This document shows positions 28,401 through 34,270 of a DNA stretch of 34,270 nt, in pieces (positions within the stretch are counted from its first letter, which is position 1; every line of letters starts with the position of its first letter). This stretch comes from PALSA-1004 sp041483135. GTDB lineage: Bacteria > Pseudomonadota > Gammaproteobacteria > Burkholderiales > SG8-41. The position numbers and the translations under genes are program-made. The notes beneath the pieces are model-generated. The model saw only the letters and a list, made by a program, of their open reading frames with translations. It ran no database searches and was not told the origin of the DNA. The stretch lies in assembly GCA_041483135.1 (NCBI GenBank), contig JBGPFE010000043.1, positions 1-34,270 of the forward strand, in the 5' to 3' direction.

Positions 28401-31400
28401 CGACGCTGACTACCACTAACAATCCGTTGACGAATACTGGCCTCATAAGCGGCATCGGCACGATCAATGTCGGCACGAGCACACTGACCAACAATGGCAA
28501 TTTGACGCCGGGTGGCGCAGGAACGGTGGGGACACTCGCGATCACCGGAAATTATTCCCAGGGCTCCGGCGGCTCGCTCAACGTCGATCTCGCAAGTGGC
28601 GCCAGCTACGACGTGCTCGCGGTGAGCGGCACCGCGTCGCTCGCCGGCACGCTCAACGTCAATTACCTCGGCGGCTATACCGGCGGGACTAACACTCATA
28701 CGATCCTGACTTACGCTTCGCAAAGTGGGACGTTCAGCACCGTCAATGATCCGAATTCGCAGATCGCCGGCTATGGCGCGACGTCGTTCACGTTGACTGG
28801 CACACCGTTCGATGACTGGATCAATCCCGCAGGCGGCGACTGGAGCGTCGGGACGAACTGGAGCCGCGGCCACGAGCCGGGTCTGGGCGAAGACGCGCGG
28901 ATTCCCGATCTTGTCGGCGGCAGCCAGATCATCAGCGTTACGAGTACGGGTAGTCCACATACGCCGAGATCGTTCGTATTCCAAGGCGACGAGATTTTCT
29001 CGATCACCGGCGGCAGCCTGACGCATACCAATACCTCATCCGTCGCTGGCACGCTGTCGATTAATGGCGGCACGCTCACGGCGAACGGCAGCCTTTCGAT
29101 CAACTCGCTGAATCTCATTAGCGGCACGCTGCAGGGTAGCGGCGCGATCACGCTGACTGCGGGCGGTACATCAAACTGGTACGGCGGGAGCACGATTACA
29201 GGCAGCGGCCTGTTCACGGTCGCCAACGGCGCCACGCTGAACGTGCTTCCCGGCGCATCGACTTACGCCTTGCTGGACGGCCGCGCGCTGAGCAATTCCG
29301 GTACGTTGTCCGTGAACAGCTTCGACGGTTTGGGCCTGGCGAATGGTGCCGCGGTCACCAACCAATCGAATGGCGTGTTCGAGTTGGTCGATTATTCGCG
29401 ATTTGCCGGCGGTACGTTCTCGAATCTCGGCACGTTAAATACAACGGGTGTCGGTCAACCGCAAATATTCGGCACTGCATTCGATAACTCCGGAACGGTA
29501 AATGTCGCTTCTACCTCGGCATTTACTCTTAACAACACCTCGGGCACTCACACCGGTACTTTCAACATCGCCGGCCAGCTGGGATTGTCCGGGCATCTTC
29601 TGAATACATTCAGCGGAAGTTCATCAATTAACGCGCCGAGTGGCTTGATCATCTTAAGCGACGCCCCGCAAGTGGTCTTCAATGGCGCCTATACCGCGCA
29701 GGACACCCAGGTCCAGATCAGCAGCGTGGCGACGTTCAATGCACCGGCGAGCGTGGGCAACCTTAACGTGGCCAGCGTGTTCTCGGTCCCCGTCACGTCC
29801 GCGGTTTTCAATGCGCCTGCAACCGCGACCAAACTAATATTGCACAACGGCGGCACGATCGATGGAACGTCGACGCTGACGGTCACAGGTACGGGCGGTG
29901 CGTCGATATGGGCCGACGGCAACATGATAGGCAGCGGCGCGACCACGTTGTTGTCCAGTGCGGTAATGAACGTCGATACCACGCTGGGTACAGTCACATC
30001 GTCGCGCACGTTCAACAATCAGGGCACGGTCAATGTCAACGCCGGTGGCGGCACGTTTGCGCTGAGCGGCGGCGGCATGCACACGGGTGCCTTCAACGTC
30101 ACCACCGGGCAGACGCTGCAGTTCGCAGGCGGCACGAATGATTTCAGCAGTACGTCGTCGTTTACTCCTGCCGCCGGCGGTACGGTCAGCGTCACGGCCG
30201 GCAGCTTCAACGCGAATACTGGTTCGTCGCTGAACATCGACAACCTTAGTCTCACAGGCGGCACCATAACCGGTCCGGGTGCCGTCACGGTAACGAACAG
30301 CTATACGCAAACAGCCGGCACGATCAATTCCACGGGCAACCTGTCGATCACGCAGGTTTCGGGCAATCTGGGTCTGGGTCAGATAACCGCGAATTCAATT
30401 GTGGCGACCGCGCAAGCGGGCAACGTGAACGTAAACGGCGTGTTGTCTTCACCCGGCAACATCACGCTGGCAGCGCAGGGCGTGGCCAGCGATCTCATCG
30501 TCGCGAACAATATCGTCGGCAACGGCATTGCCGGCAAGACGCTGAAGCTGCAGGCCGACAACAGCGTCATCTTCAACTCGAGCGCGGATGTGAGCACCAC
30601 CAACGCGCTCAACGTGGTGCTCAACTCCGACCGCGACGCCATCACTGCGGGCGCGATCTCGCTCGGTTCGGGCACAGTCATCAGCAGCTCTGGCGGCGAC
30701 ATCACGCTGGGCGGCGGCGCGACGCCGTCGACTGTCGCGGCAATCAGTACGGCTGACGGCGGCGCGGGCGTGAGCCTCAGCAACGCCAATCTCACCGCGG
30801 GCGCCGGCAGCATCACGGTTAACGGCAAAGGCTTCGCCGGCACCAGCAACAACGTCGGCGTTTCGATCACGGGTGGTTCGCAGGTGACCGCCGATGGCGG
30901 TATTTCGATTACCGGCACCGGCGGTGCAGGTTCCGTATTCTTTAACCATGGGATATCGATTACCGGCCCGTCAACCCTGATCGAAACTGCCGGAGCCGGT
31001 GGCATTACGCTCACTGGCAATCGTGGCAACGGCACCAGCAGCAACGACGGCATCGCAATGGACAGTGGAGCCACGGTGCGCTCGACCGCTGCCGGCACTG
31101 GGGCGATTCAATTTACCGCAGGCGGCGGCGGAACGGTGACGGGATCCGGCGTTGTCGGCATCGCCGTGACGAGTGGCTCGGTTGTGGAGTCGCTCAACGC
31201 GGGTGGCGGTGGCTCGACTATTACGCTGAACGGCACCGGTGGCGCGGGTACCGGCGTCGATTACGGTGTGTATATTACCGGAGCAGGATCGCGCGTAAGC
31301 TCCGTCGGAGGCGCGATCGGTGCCACTGGCGTAGGCCAGGGCAGCGGCGCCGATAACTACGGCGTTCGTATTGATACCGGTGGGCTTATTCAATCCACGG

Positions 31401-34270
31401 GGGCCGGCAACATCACGGTGGACGGGACCGGTTCCGGCACCGGGACCAATACCAATGTCGGCGTTTATATCCTCGGCGCCGGCTCCAAGATCAGTTCGAC
31501 TTCGACGGGCAGTATCGACATCACCGGCACTGGCGGCAACAGTTCGGGCGTGCAGAATATCGGCGTCCTGGTACAAACCGGCGCGGTCGTTGAATCCACC
31601 AGCGGCACCGGCGGGACCATCACGCTCAACGGCACCGGCGGTAACGGCAGCCAGAACAACTGGGGCGTGGCTGTCTCGGGCGCGGGCAGCAGCATCAACT
31701 CCGCGAATGGTGCGGTCAATGTCACCGGTACCGGCGGCAATGGCAGCGGCTCCGACAATTACGGCGTCTTTGTCGATATCGGCGGAACGGTTGCATCAAC
31801 CGGCGCAGGGAACATTGCGATTACCGCGACCGGCAAGGCCGGCACCGGTTCGGGACACGGCCTGGTATTCGGCGGGGCCGCGGCAAGCTCGATCAGCAGC
31901 ACGTCGAGCGGAACCATTTCTGTTACTGCAATTGGCGCGGGCGCCGGCGGAGTTGGAATAACGAATATTGCTGGCGGTGCCCATTCCATCGGCGGTGGCT
32001 CCGGCGACATTACGTTGAAAGCCGACACGGTCGCGCTCGACAGCATCTCGGTCGCTACCACCGGCAACGTCTATCTCTTGCCGAAGACCGCGGCCACCGC
32101 GGCGAGCATAGGCGGTTCGTCGTCATTCGATCTGAACCAGACCGAGCTTACCAACATCACGGCCAGCCGCATTTTCGTCGGTGAAGACGCGGCGGCGACC
32201 GTGACGGCGGGTGCTATCTCTATCGGTTCGAGCAGTGCAGTCAACGTCGGCGCGCGCAACATGACGGTGTCTGGCACAAACATCAACGTCGGCAGCAACG
32301 CGCTGACGAGCACGCAGAACATCACGCTCGACACCAGCGTCGGGGATATCGATTTCGCGAGCAGCGCGACGATCAATGCGGGCAGCCTCAATCTCGCGGG
32401 CGTGGGCAATGCGACGTTCAACTCTGGCGTGGTAACGCTGAACACGCCGGTTACGGCGACGGTGCCGGTCAATATCGGCGGCGCGGCATTGAACTTCAAC
32501 GGCACAAGCTCGCTGCAGTCCTTGAGTCTCTCCAACGGAACGATGACAGGCAGCGGCGCGGTGACCACGAACAGTCTGCTCTGGACCAGCCCGGCTTCCA
32601 ACTCGTTTATGACGGGCACCGGCAGCACCACGCTGGCAGCGGGGGGCGCGGGAACCATCGACACCACTGGCGGAACCGTGACGCTGTCGCAGCGCACGTT
32701 CAACAATGCAGGCAACCTGACGTGGACCGGCAGCAACAACATTGGCATGCAGGTCTCGTCTGTGTTCAATAACCAGGCGACCGGGGTGTTTAATGCCCGC
32801 TCTGATAAATCGATCGCCAATGGCGGTGGTACGCCGAGCTTCAACAACGCAGGCACGTTCAAAAAGACGTTGGGCGGGGCCACGATGTCGTTTGTCGGCG
32901 TGGACTTCAGCAACAGCGCGACAGGCGTGGTCGATGTTCAAATCGGCACGATTTCTGTTGACCACGCCTTCACCAACAACGGCACCATAAACACGGCCAC
33001 CGGCACTACGTTCTCGACGACCGGGCTGGCGCTGACTAATGGTGTCACCGGTGTAATCAGTGGTAGCGGCACAATCAATCTTGGCAGCGCGACGCTGACC
33101 AACAACGGCACCCTCCGTCCGGGCGGCGCGGGGACGGTGGGAACGCTCACGATTACCGGAAACTATCAGCAGAGCTCCACCGGCATGCTGGACATGGACG
33201 TCGCCGGCGCGGGCACCTACGACAAGCTGGTCATCAGCGGCACGGCCGCTCTTGACGGGACGTTGCTGGTGACGCCGGTGAGCTACACCCCGGTGAGCAG
33301 TGATCAGTACAACCTGCTGAGTTACTCAGGCCTGCCGACTGGCACCTTTGCCACGATCACGGCGCCTGCCTTCACTGGCGCCACGCCGGACTACGCTACG
33401 TCCGGCAGTTTCTTTTTCAACATGCCGAGCGGCACGCTCGATATCTGGACCAACGCAGCAGGCGGCGACTGGAGCGTCGGAACGAACTGGAGCTTCGGAC
33501 ATGAGCCGGGCACGGGTGAAGACGCGCAAATTCCTGACTTTGCCGGCACCCCGACTATCAGCATTACGGGTAGTGCGCACACACCGAGATCGTTCACGTT
33601 CCTCAACGATGAAATTTTCTCGATCACTGGGGGTTCGCTGACCTTCACCAATGCGTCGAGCATCAGCAGCGGCACACTGTCGATTGGTGGCGGCACGCTA
33701 ATAAATTCAGGTGGGGTTATCGCGAACACACTCAATCTTTCTTCAGGTGCGTTGAACGGCGCTGGCGCTACCACCGTTACCAACAGCTTCAGCCAGACCG
33801 GCGGGACTTTCAGCACAACGGGCAGCGTCAACATCACGCAGGCCGCCGGCAACCTTTCGTTGACGAAAGCGATCAGCGCCGGCGCGATCACGTTGAACGT
33901 GCCGTCCGGCAATCTAACGCTGGCAGCCGGCGGCAATCTCACGGGCACGAGCGCGTCGCTCACCTCGAGCGGCACGACGACCATCAGCTCGAACGTTTCA
34001 CTCGGCGGCGGCGGGCTGACGATCGACACCACGACTGGCGCGACATTGTCTGGCGGGACGATTACAAATGCGACGGTAACCAATCCGGGAGGACCTGGGC
34101 TCACGCTTTCGAGCACCTCGACGCTAGATGGGGTGACGCTGGACACCGACCTGACGCTGCCGAACGCCGTGGTGATGGGTATACAGAACGGTCTGACGTT
34201 CTCGAACAACCACAAGATCACGGTGGCCTCGACGGGGAGCAACACGGTGCTGCAGTTGACCGGTTCGGCG
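16466..34270 (+). CDS. Giant TpsA exoprotein (filamentous haemagglutinin-like), 3' end outside window
   Basis: The frame is open from the ATG at 16466 to the last base: 5,935 codons with no stop. Residues 1-32 form a signal peptide (Arg-rich start, hydrophobic core, cleavage at ARA-NP). The TPS secretion domain follows (about 33-200), with the hallmarks NRVTG (89-93) and NPNGIVFG (113-120). Residues of about 200-600 are regular beta-helix repeats, ending in a WLIDPPDFTI module near 619. Six GLUG repeats lie at about 850-1010. The rest is a modular tail of Gly/Thr/Asn/Ala-rich strands with three W-x-GNW modules and long-range duplicated blocks. Five short Cys pairs occur at nt 19637/19652, 21227/21251, 23657/23675, 24266/24281 and 27541/27545. 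A secreted surface fibre or adhesin is the natural reading. The ligand is unknown and the C-terminus unseen. Confidence 0.95.
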   Translation, partial: MKGRVGPHRVRWRRNLIALAVATALGTEVARANPTGPVVVSGQVGFAQQGKLLSITNTPGAIINWRSFSVARDETTRFIQQSAASMVLNRVTGVDPSQILGMLQSNGRVYLINPNGIVFGAGAQIDTAGLVASSLNLSNQDFLAGRLRFTDTPGAGNLSNQGAIKASGGPVYLIAPNVDNSGTITTSGGDIILAAGKTVQLVDPQSPDVRIEVSAPANQAVNLGKLLADRGHVGIYAGMIRNSGTIRARGASLNEKGEVVLVAKKDVTLDKTSVITANGPAGGKVTIQAQEGTASVAGTVEANGTQGKGGTISIAGQQGVSVESTARIAANGTEGGSVTLASSAGNISVAAPVTANATLGRAGQIAVNAAGKVTLASGAQLSASGGQGGGAITVKGTAGVILETGSSVQANGAAGGTVTVQADEGAVALQGSIEVSGAELDGGSIQIAALSDITLDVGSQLLAGGRAGGEVRIESTEGTLLASGLIDGTGRNGPGGNVLLLAPRVTLLRRAVVDVSGDTGGGTILVGGDYQGKNPDVQNAITTLVDSDVTLRADAITSGNGGKIIVWSDGVTRVYGTITARGGAQSGNGGFVETSGASVSIADGARVDTTAANGTTGTWLIDPPDFTIAASGGDMTGAALSTNLGTTSVQIQSSSGTVNIAGNGDIFVNDPVSWSANTTLTLSAVRNINVNSNITATGNGAGLNLYYGGTDGTTAPAVSTGYSLGAGASITLSGTSPSLTIGNHAYVIINSLGVEGDTSGTTLQGISGNPFTGFYALGSDIDATVTSTWNSGAGFLPVGVNGIGIFDGLGHTISNLTINRPLTDVVGLFNVVQSGATLTNLGVVNASVTGNSYVGGLVGWSTGTINNSYATGTVSGGTDVGGLVGYNTGSISNSYATGAVTGFRNVGGLVGLNDGTISSSYSAAAVSGSGFNIGGLVGNNNSGFISDTYATGSVSGQDQVGGLVGYNNGFISNSYATGLVTGFGSNVGGLVGLNDLFGNINNSYWDTQTSGQATSAGGTGKTTAEMQTQSTFVGWDFATTWQISGGAYPTLRAFSGTCAVDNCWTGNAGDNLWNTVGNWSAGHVPTVGENVLVNVASNPSIVVSGTNATASSLVLDEDLTVNGGISFNVGSLFTLEAGTSTFNGPGTTSSFLLSGGTLAGSGLFTVTNSFSRTGGTISRTGDLSITQALGNLVIANQISAGAITLHASSGNINVQDASVSATGTMNVTASGNLNVTASAAPSVLQSTGLQTINVNGITVQGADSGSDNFASINSTGGQNITVGAGGITLTGGGVSATNNSATIYQTGATNPQFITVNSGGAIQINGGAGSGGNDFAYIWNLGSSAAQTIDFTAGGSLTLTGGTFGALNDALLQSNFTQTISGSPTIQLLAGTSGSDNYAWILSNAAQDITAGAGGITLTGGGGTATSSFAQISQTGGATNTQSITVNGGNVALLGGTGAATNNASISNSGTLQSITVNDAASVSVAAQTGSATISSSNDQTLLIQGVASSNDLIVGSAAAANGSSISGKNQDITAGTTGQSGSITILGGTAAGKNSIISSTSGTQSVSTTGTISLTGGSATGTAGGTCNPATSGSCAEITNSGAGLQTVTANTIQLQGSSAGVLNSAVIGISAGPQTLDVGAGGLSLQGGGGVSDNYATIGGSGAAGQTITVNVTGDTTLTGGSTTGSNAQIGLFGGSGNLQSITVDLNTTGSPHGNVTLMGGSVANAAAVIGVSGGHTNATTNLTIKGADITLTPGAGSGVRFGHPSGVNGPGSISVTATGDIALNDTGANSSVIRTMGTVTLQAASAGKSISEQSLSFIIANTLTTTSNAGTSLAGTANAVSNFNATNAASGDIVYNGARSTGLAVLGSNQAAGGSFTVTETLGDISVGVGSIVTKGGAANLTTQKAGGTITTTFSTGTIDTTNGGTAPAGANVTLTADNMSLAGVVNAGSAGTAVLRPNDLARGINIETSPTGGVLSINPALASNIIAGTLEIGRSDNSGTGTMNVNAPITNGNVNAGTLKLFGNDVNVNANIGASGGGNEFNHNLELRASNNVNVVSNSIFLADNKNLKLVADNDSSGVGDLRIDGAPSVFVGTSGANTGSMVLQGQNVNLIGSGVVNSLIDVTGSGTQTATAANSIFVTNGGSNSAITVSTQSGLQSFSAGAGGMFVQSGAGTGGADVQSFSGSQSIVLGGGLSLQAGAGTNSNATVNASTGQTINAQYVELTGQGTSFASMNNSTSGTQQITTSGMNVSGEGLVVRNLGTAAMSISNNGSSTQTITVNNADHVRIIGQAGNASIFSANTTGDQTLTIQGAASSNSLEIGSASAVGSSSIGGVNQSITAGQAGQNGAITIQAGVTDGKGAGINTSVGTQTVSTPETITINGGTAPGIAGINTCVNVGACAQIFTSGSGLQSVSAHAIALQGSATGGFNNAQISASNAGNASQSIAITGTGGSISLTAGSGNVGSNSATMIVNTGDQTITGSPTLMLTAGANGQSGFGNSAFIRSAGGTQTLTLGATTLNGGGAGLDSFAGIQAPTQSITVNGDLRLNGNASTGSAGARIGGVGSFPAQTATNLTLDVTGDIALTGGSGSSATIGNCGAASCVAQNTDITITSGGSVTLIAGSGGGARIGSKSGFVGGGDISVTTNSPTGDIVLTGNALFQPTILTNGNVTLNSGRDIKLQDATVSNGGTLDVTATNNLDVIASAAFTSIGATGAETILAKGITVQGANAGSGNGGLISAGTGTLNITAGTGGIELAGGAGTDAFAFIGNNSNNVNITINSTGPVTLTGGSGTTSIYGPTAGIGVSGAFNANVSITSGADVTLNVPSVGMAKIGSDTGGGTIGITSGSGGANGIYLNDGMIGTTGNVTLTASNAGGQITQSAGAVKGALLTTSSNAGTTLNGNNVVTNFNATNTVSGNIDLSNTIAALSVTGISQTGGGGVAVNNNDGTINIGGTGISATGGSTVTLQTFGTGGSITVAAPIGFGGTFTTIAASGATSDVTISNAITRNATSAGTLTIAAPRHVIFATGGSVTASGVGGTLDVTLNSDTDAAGGGAISMASGTSINSNGGNITLGGGAGAAANAIGTATMIEGVKLINAQLLSGAGAIALRGQGTAGTSNADGVLLDSSSVVQSSSGNISITGTGGAGSGSSSFNHGVQIINSSQVKATTTGGVTINGTGGSGLNQHFAVNVENSASVSVVDGNLQITGVGGSGTDHSVVGTRIYNSGTVTSTGLGTITINGTAGTGANLNLFGVSVETGGVVSSAIGDINITGTGGTGAGSNFAGVYINSGGSILSTGTANISITGTGTSGAFGINTAGGGNAIGGASANGDILLKSLAGSGMSLNAPIRTSAAHNVTLDATGGGGTNQTAGSIIGGGLKLLGAGTFTVNQAGNDVTTLAANITGAASTLAYTDANAVNIGTVLGTTGVTLPGNAGNTVTINSSGDIAFNAGNITAGGGVMLNAGSGNIVNNIGGATQIDTNAANGAIALTGANVGATGTNRIGVNPGTGTVSATATTGGIFLEQTTGNLLTSKYTLDAAGNAQTISLATTGGTINVDTIGGFNANTNNDNFSLTTAGLTKDITFSNGLSMTAAGLNLFGTGNVVFGGGATLNTPLTTALTVNKSTGGTVFLNGTTDLGTVNFSNGTLRGSGAVTINTLNWSAPGAATTIGPVALTVTSALNMAANCGCTQSGGTITNQGTATLNNVLNMGSGAVFTNAAGANFTMNAGAVVSGGGGSIFNNAGTLTSSGATGISGGTFNNTNQLNVTSGQFDVVAPGTDIGTYNVSPGATLRFVAGTRSLDDGSVLKGAGSILNVGSALNFIGTTTGTTINSGATLTATSSLGGAGNLTLNGTLQVQANSTVTGTITNNATGTLQVTGTGAGNVSLTVGTLANAGILELSNTSLAVNSTLVVSSGTLTNTGTINSFPGSGGGNRTINALLDNQSTVNVNQSLTLSKPAVTHTNSGTINLSGGATLTTTNNPLTNTGLISGIGTINVGTSTLTNNGNLTPGGAGTVGTLAITGNYSQGSGGSLNVDLASGASYDVLAVSGTASLAGTLNVNYLGGYTGGTNTHTILTYASQSGTFSTVNDPNSQIAGYGATSFTLTGTPFDDWINPAGGDWSVGTNWSRGHEPGLGEDARIPDLVGGSQIISVTSTGSPHTPRSFVFQGDEIFSITGGSLTHTNTSSVAGTLSINGGTLTANGSLSINSLNLISGTLQGSGAITLTAGGTSNWYGGSTITGSGLFTVANGATLNVLPGASTYALLDGRALSNSGTLSVNSFDGLGLANGAAVTNQSNGVFELVDYSRFAGGTFSNLGTLNTTGVGQPQIFGTAFDNSGTVNVASTSAFTLNNTSGTHTGTFNIAGQLGLSGHLLNTFSGSSSINAPSGLIILSDAPQVVFNGAYTAQDTQVQISSVATFNAPASVGNLNVASVFSVPVTSAVFNAPATATKLILHNGGTIDGTSTLTVTGTGGASIWADGNMIGSGATTLLSSAVMNVDTTLGTVTSSRTFNNQGTVNVNAGGGTFALSGGGMHTGAFNVTTGQTLQFAGGTNDFSSTSSFTPAAGGTVSVTAGSFNANTGSSLNIDNLSLTGGTITGPGAVTVTNSYTQTAGTINSTGNLSITQVSGNLGLGQITANSIVATAQAGNVNVNGVLSSPGNITLAAQGVASDLIVANNIVGNGIAGKTLKLQADNSVIFNSSADVSTTNALNVVLNSDRDAITAGAISLGSGTVISSSGGDITLGGGATPSTVAAISTADGGAGVSLSNANLTAGAGSITVNGKGFAGTSNNVGVSITGGSQVTADGGISITGTGGAGSVFFNHGISITGPSTLIETAGAGGITLTGNRGNGTSSNDGIAMDSGATVRSTAAGTGAIQFTAGGGGTVTGSGVVGIAVTSGSVVESLNAGGGGSTITLNGTGGAGTGVDYGVYITGAGSRVSSVGGAIGATGVGQGSGADNYGVRIDTGGLIQSTGAGNITVDGTGSGTGTNTNVGVYILGAGSKISSTSTGSIDITGTGGNSSGVQNIGVLVQTGAVVESTSGTGGTITLNGTGGNGSQNNWGVAVSGAGSSINSANGAVNVTGTGGNGSGSDNYGVFVDIGGTVASTGAGNIAITATGKAGTGSGHGLVFGGAAASSISSTSSGTISVTAIGAGAGGVGITNIAGGAHSIGGGSGDITLKADTVALDSISVATTGNVYLLPKTAATAASIGGSSSFDLNQTELTNITASRIFVGEDAAATVTAGAISIGSSSAVNVGARNMTVSGTNINVGSNALTSTQNITLDTSVGDIDFASSATINAGSLNLAGVGNATFNSGVVTLNTPVTATVPVNIGGAALNFNGTSSLQSLSLSNGTMTGSGAVTTNSLLWTSPASNSFMTGTGSTTLAAGGAGTIDTTGGTVTLSQRTFNNAGNLTWTGSNNIGMQVSSVFNNQATGVFNARSDKSIANGGGTPSFNNAGTFKKTLGGATMSFVGVDFSNSATGVVDVQIGTISVDHAFTNNGTINTATGTTFSTTGLALTNGVTGVISGSGTINLGSATLTNNGTLRPGGAGTVGTLTITGNYQQSSTGMLDMDVAGAGTYDKLVISGTAALDGTLLVTPVSYTPVSSDQYNLLSYSGLPTGTFATITAPAFTGATPDYATSGSFFFNMPSGTLDIWTNAAGGDWSVGTNWSFGHEPGTGEDAQIPDFAGTPTISITGSAHTPRSFTFLNDEIFSITGGSLTFTNASSISSGTLSIGGGTLINSGGVIANTLNLSSGALNGAGATTVTNSFSQTGGTFSTTGSVNITQAAGNLSLTKAISAGAITLNVPSGNLTLAAGGNLTGTSASLTSSGTTTISSNVSLGGGGLTIDTTTGATLSGGTITNATVTNPGGPGLTLSSTSTLDGVTLDTDLTLPNAVVMGIQNGLTFSNNHKITVASTGSNTVLQLTGSA
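19004..19500 (+). repeat. Six tandem GLUG repeats inside the giant TpsA
   Basis: The core VGGLVG (or IGGLVG) recurs with first codons at 19025, 19103, 19181, 19262, 19343 and 19424: five intervals of 78-81 bases (26-27 residues). Each core is followed by a G-x-I-x-N/S-S-Y-A-T-G strand. This is the GLUG motif described in bacterial surface and protease-type proteins. The block ends with an NSYWDTQTSGQ segment and an AYPTLRAF segment, the usual exit from GLUG arrays. DNA identity between copies is high enough that the array could vary in copy number. Confidence 0.88.
19634..20101 (+). repeat. W-x-GNW module, copy 1, with following TVTNSF/SITQA block
   Basis: A C-W-T-G-N-x-G-D-x-x-W-x-x-x-x-N-W-S-x-G-H-x-P-x-x-G-E pattern starts near 19652, with the first Trp at 19655. 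From 19954 it runs into a block reading TVTNSFSRTGGT, then SITQALGNL, then ISAGAITL. The same two-part arrangement returns in copies 2 and 3. This copy differs by a Cys pair just before the first Trp. The aromatic-rich module may be a cap or globular insertion in the beta-helix. Confidence 0.75.
20930..21353 (+). repeat. Segmental duplication A within the giant TpsA (partner at 23357-23780)
   Basis: About 140 residues containing SSNDQTLLIQGVASSNDLIVGSA, an ITAG-x-x-GQ-G-I-TI strand, a GTQSVST strand, a cysteine loop (C-x7-C, nt 21227 and 21251) and GLQTV-x-A-x-x-I-x-LQGS. The whole order of motifs, including the Cys loop, is matched by the segment 2,427 bases (809 codons) downstream. Confidence 0.75.
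23357..23780 (+). repeat. Segmental duplication B within the giant TpsA (partner at 20930-21353)
   Basis: This matches segment A motif for motif: GDQTLTIQGAASSNSLEIGSA, ITAGQAGQNGAITI, GTQTVST, a cysteine loop (C-x5-C at 23657 and 23675, VGACAQ) and GLQSVSAHAIALQGS. The VGACAQ hexapeptide also occurs in the left-hand TpsA at nt 3153-3170. Confidence 0.75.
25610..26460 (+). repeat. G-V/ITGTGG repeat block, copy 1, in the giant TpsA
   Basis: The block opens with LNSDTDAAGGGAIS and an ITLGGGAG strand, then about six repeats of 30-40 residues with a core of G-V-x-I/V-x-x-x-x-x-V-x-S-x-x-G-x-I-x-I-x-G-T-G-G. The opening returns at 30620, 5,010 bases (1,670 codons) downstream, with the same order of motifs. 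Confidence 0.7.
28358..29035 (+). repeat. PGGAGTVGTL strand block plus W-x-GNW module, copy 2
   Basis: An N-x-G-x-I-x-x-x-x-G-x-I autotransporter-like stretch leads to LTPGGAGTVGTLAITGNY (ccg codon at 28508) and a V-S-G-x-A-x-L-x-G-T-L segment. The W module follows from 28811: W-I-N-P, GGDWSVGTNWS, GHEPGLGEDA, HTPRSF, EIFSITGGSL. Copy 3 lies 4,611-4,629 bases downstream with near-identical wording. The TVTNSY/SITQV block that follows the module in copies 1 and 3 is found here at 30284-30432, after an insertion of about 1.2 kb. Confidence 0.8.
30620..31990 (+). repeat. G-V/ITGTGG repeat block, copy 2, expanded
   Basis: It opens with LNSDRDAITAGAIS and ITLGGGAT like copy 1, then runs through about ten repeats of 33-40 residues with cores such as NYGV-x-I-x-x-G-x-x-x-x-S-T-G-A-G-N-I-x-x-x-G-T-G. 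The array is longer than copy 1, which suggests expansion after the block was duplicated. Confidence 0.75.
33047..33916 (+). repeat. PGGAGTVGTL strand block plus W-x-GNW module, copy 3, with TVTNSF/SITQA-like block
   Basis: LRPGGAGTVGTLTITGNY (ccg codon at 33119) is followed by a V-I-S-G-T-A-A-L-D-G-T-L segment and the W module from 33440: W-T-N-A, GGDWSVGTNWS, GHEPGTGEDA, HTPRSF, EIFSITGGSL. The following block at 33770-33916 reads TVTNSFSQTGGT, then NITQAAGNL, then ISAGAITL, almost as in copy 1. The sequence then continues toward the right edge as a fresh unit. Confidence 0.8.

Overview
The window looks like a GC-rich betaproteobacterial chromosome. The evidence is the conserved core order ftsK-lolA-rarA-serS, an orphan Bug-family periplasmic binding protein, and two large two-partner-secretion (TPS, type Vb) exoprotein genes. 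I recognise no insertion sequence, phage or CRISPR array.

Layout: (1) 3-4088 is the 3' end of a first TpsA-type exoprotein whose start lies off the left edge. (2) 4194-5848 is a small regulatory/envelope island: a Crp/Fnr-family regulator, then a secreted FecR-domain protein. The FecR gene is preceded by a textbook sigma-54 promoter and two Crp-like operators, and followed by a strong intrinsic terminator. (3) 6115-10541 is the housekeeping block ftsK, lolA, rarA, with an unexplained coding-like remnant between ftsK and lolA. (4) 10548-12764, on the minus strand, is a compact three-gene insert between rarA and serS: a small muconolactone-isomerase-like protein, a Bug binding protein and a LigI-like amidohydrolase. 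It is probably for uptake and turnover of an aromatic-derived lactone or carboxylate. (5) 12950-14360 is serS followed by tRNA-Ser(CGA). (6) 14554 to the right edge is a complete TPS pair: a TpsB outer-membrane transporter, then a giant TpsA that stays open from 16466 to the last base (5,935 codons, end not reached).

The giant TpsA dominates the window. It has a signal peptide, a canonical TPS domain, a long beta-helix region, six GLUG repeats, and then a modular tail. The same modules recur in the tail at long intervals (offsets of 4410, 4611, 4629 and 5010 bases), which suggests it grew by duplicating units of about 1,500 residues. Both TpsA proteins carry unusual short cysteine-pair loops, including a shared VGACAQ motif.

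The TpsB (POTRA domains plus a 16-strand-type barrel) should export the adjacent giant TpsA to the cell surface. The left TpsA has no TpsB in view. The Crp-like regulator has the DNA-reading residues of CRP, and two CRP-like sites lie in front of the neighbouring FecR gene, so local control of that gene is plausible. The most unusual points are the giant super-repeat exoprotein, the cysteine loops, the combined sigma-54/Crp-site region, and the orphan coding remnant fused by TGATG to lolA.
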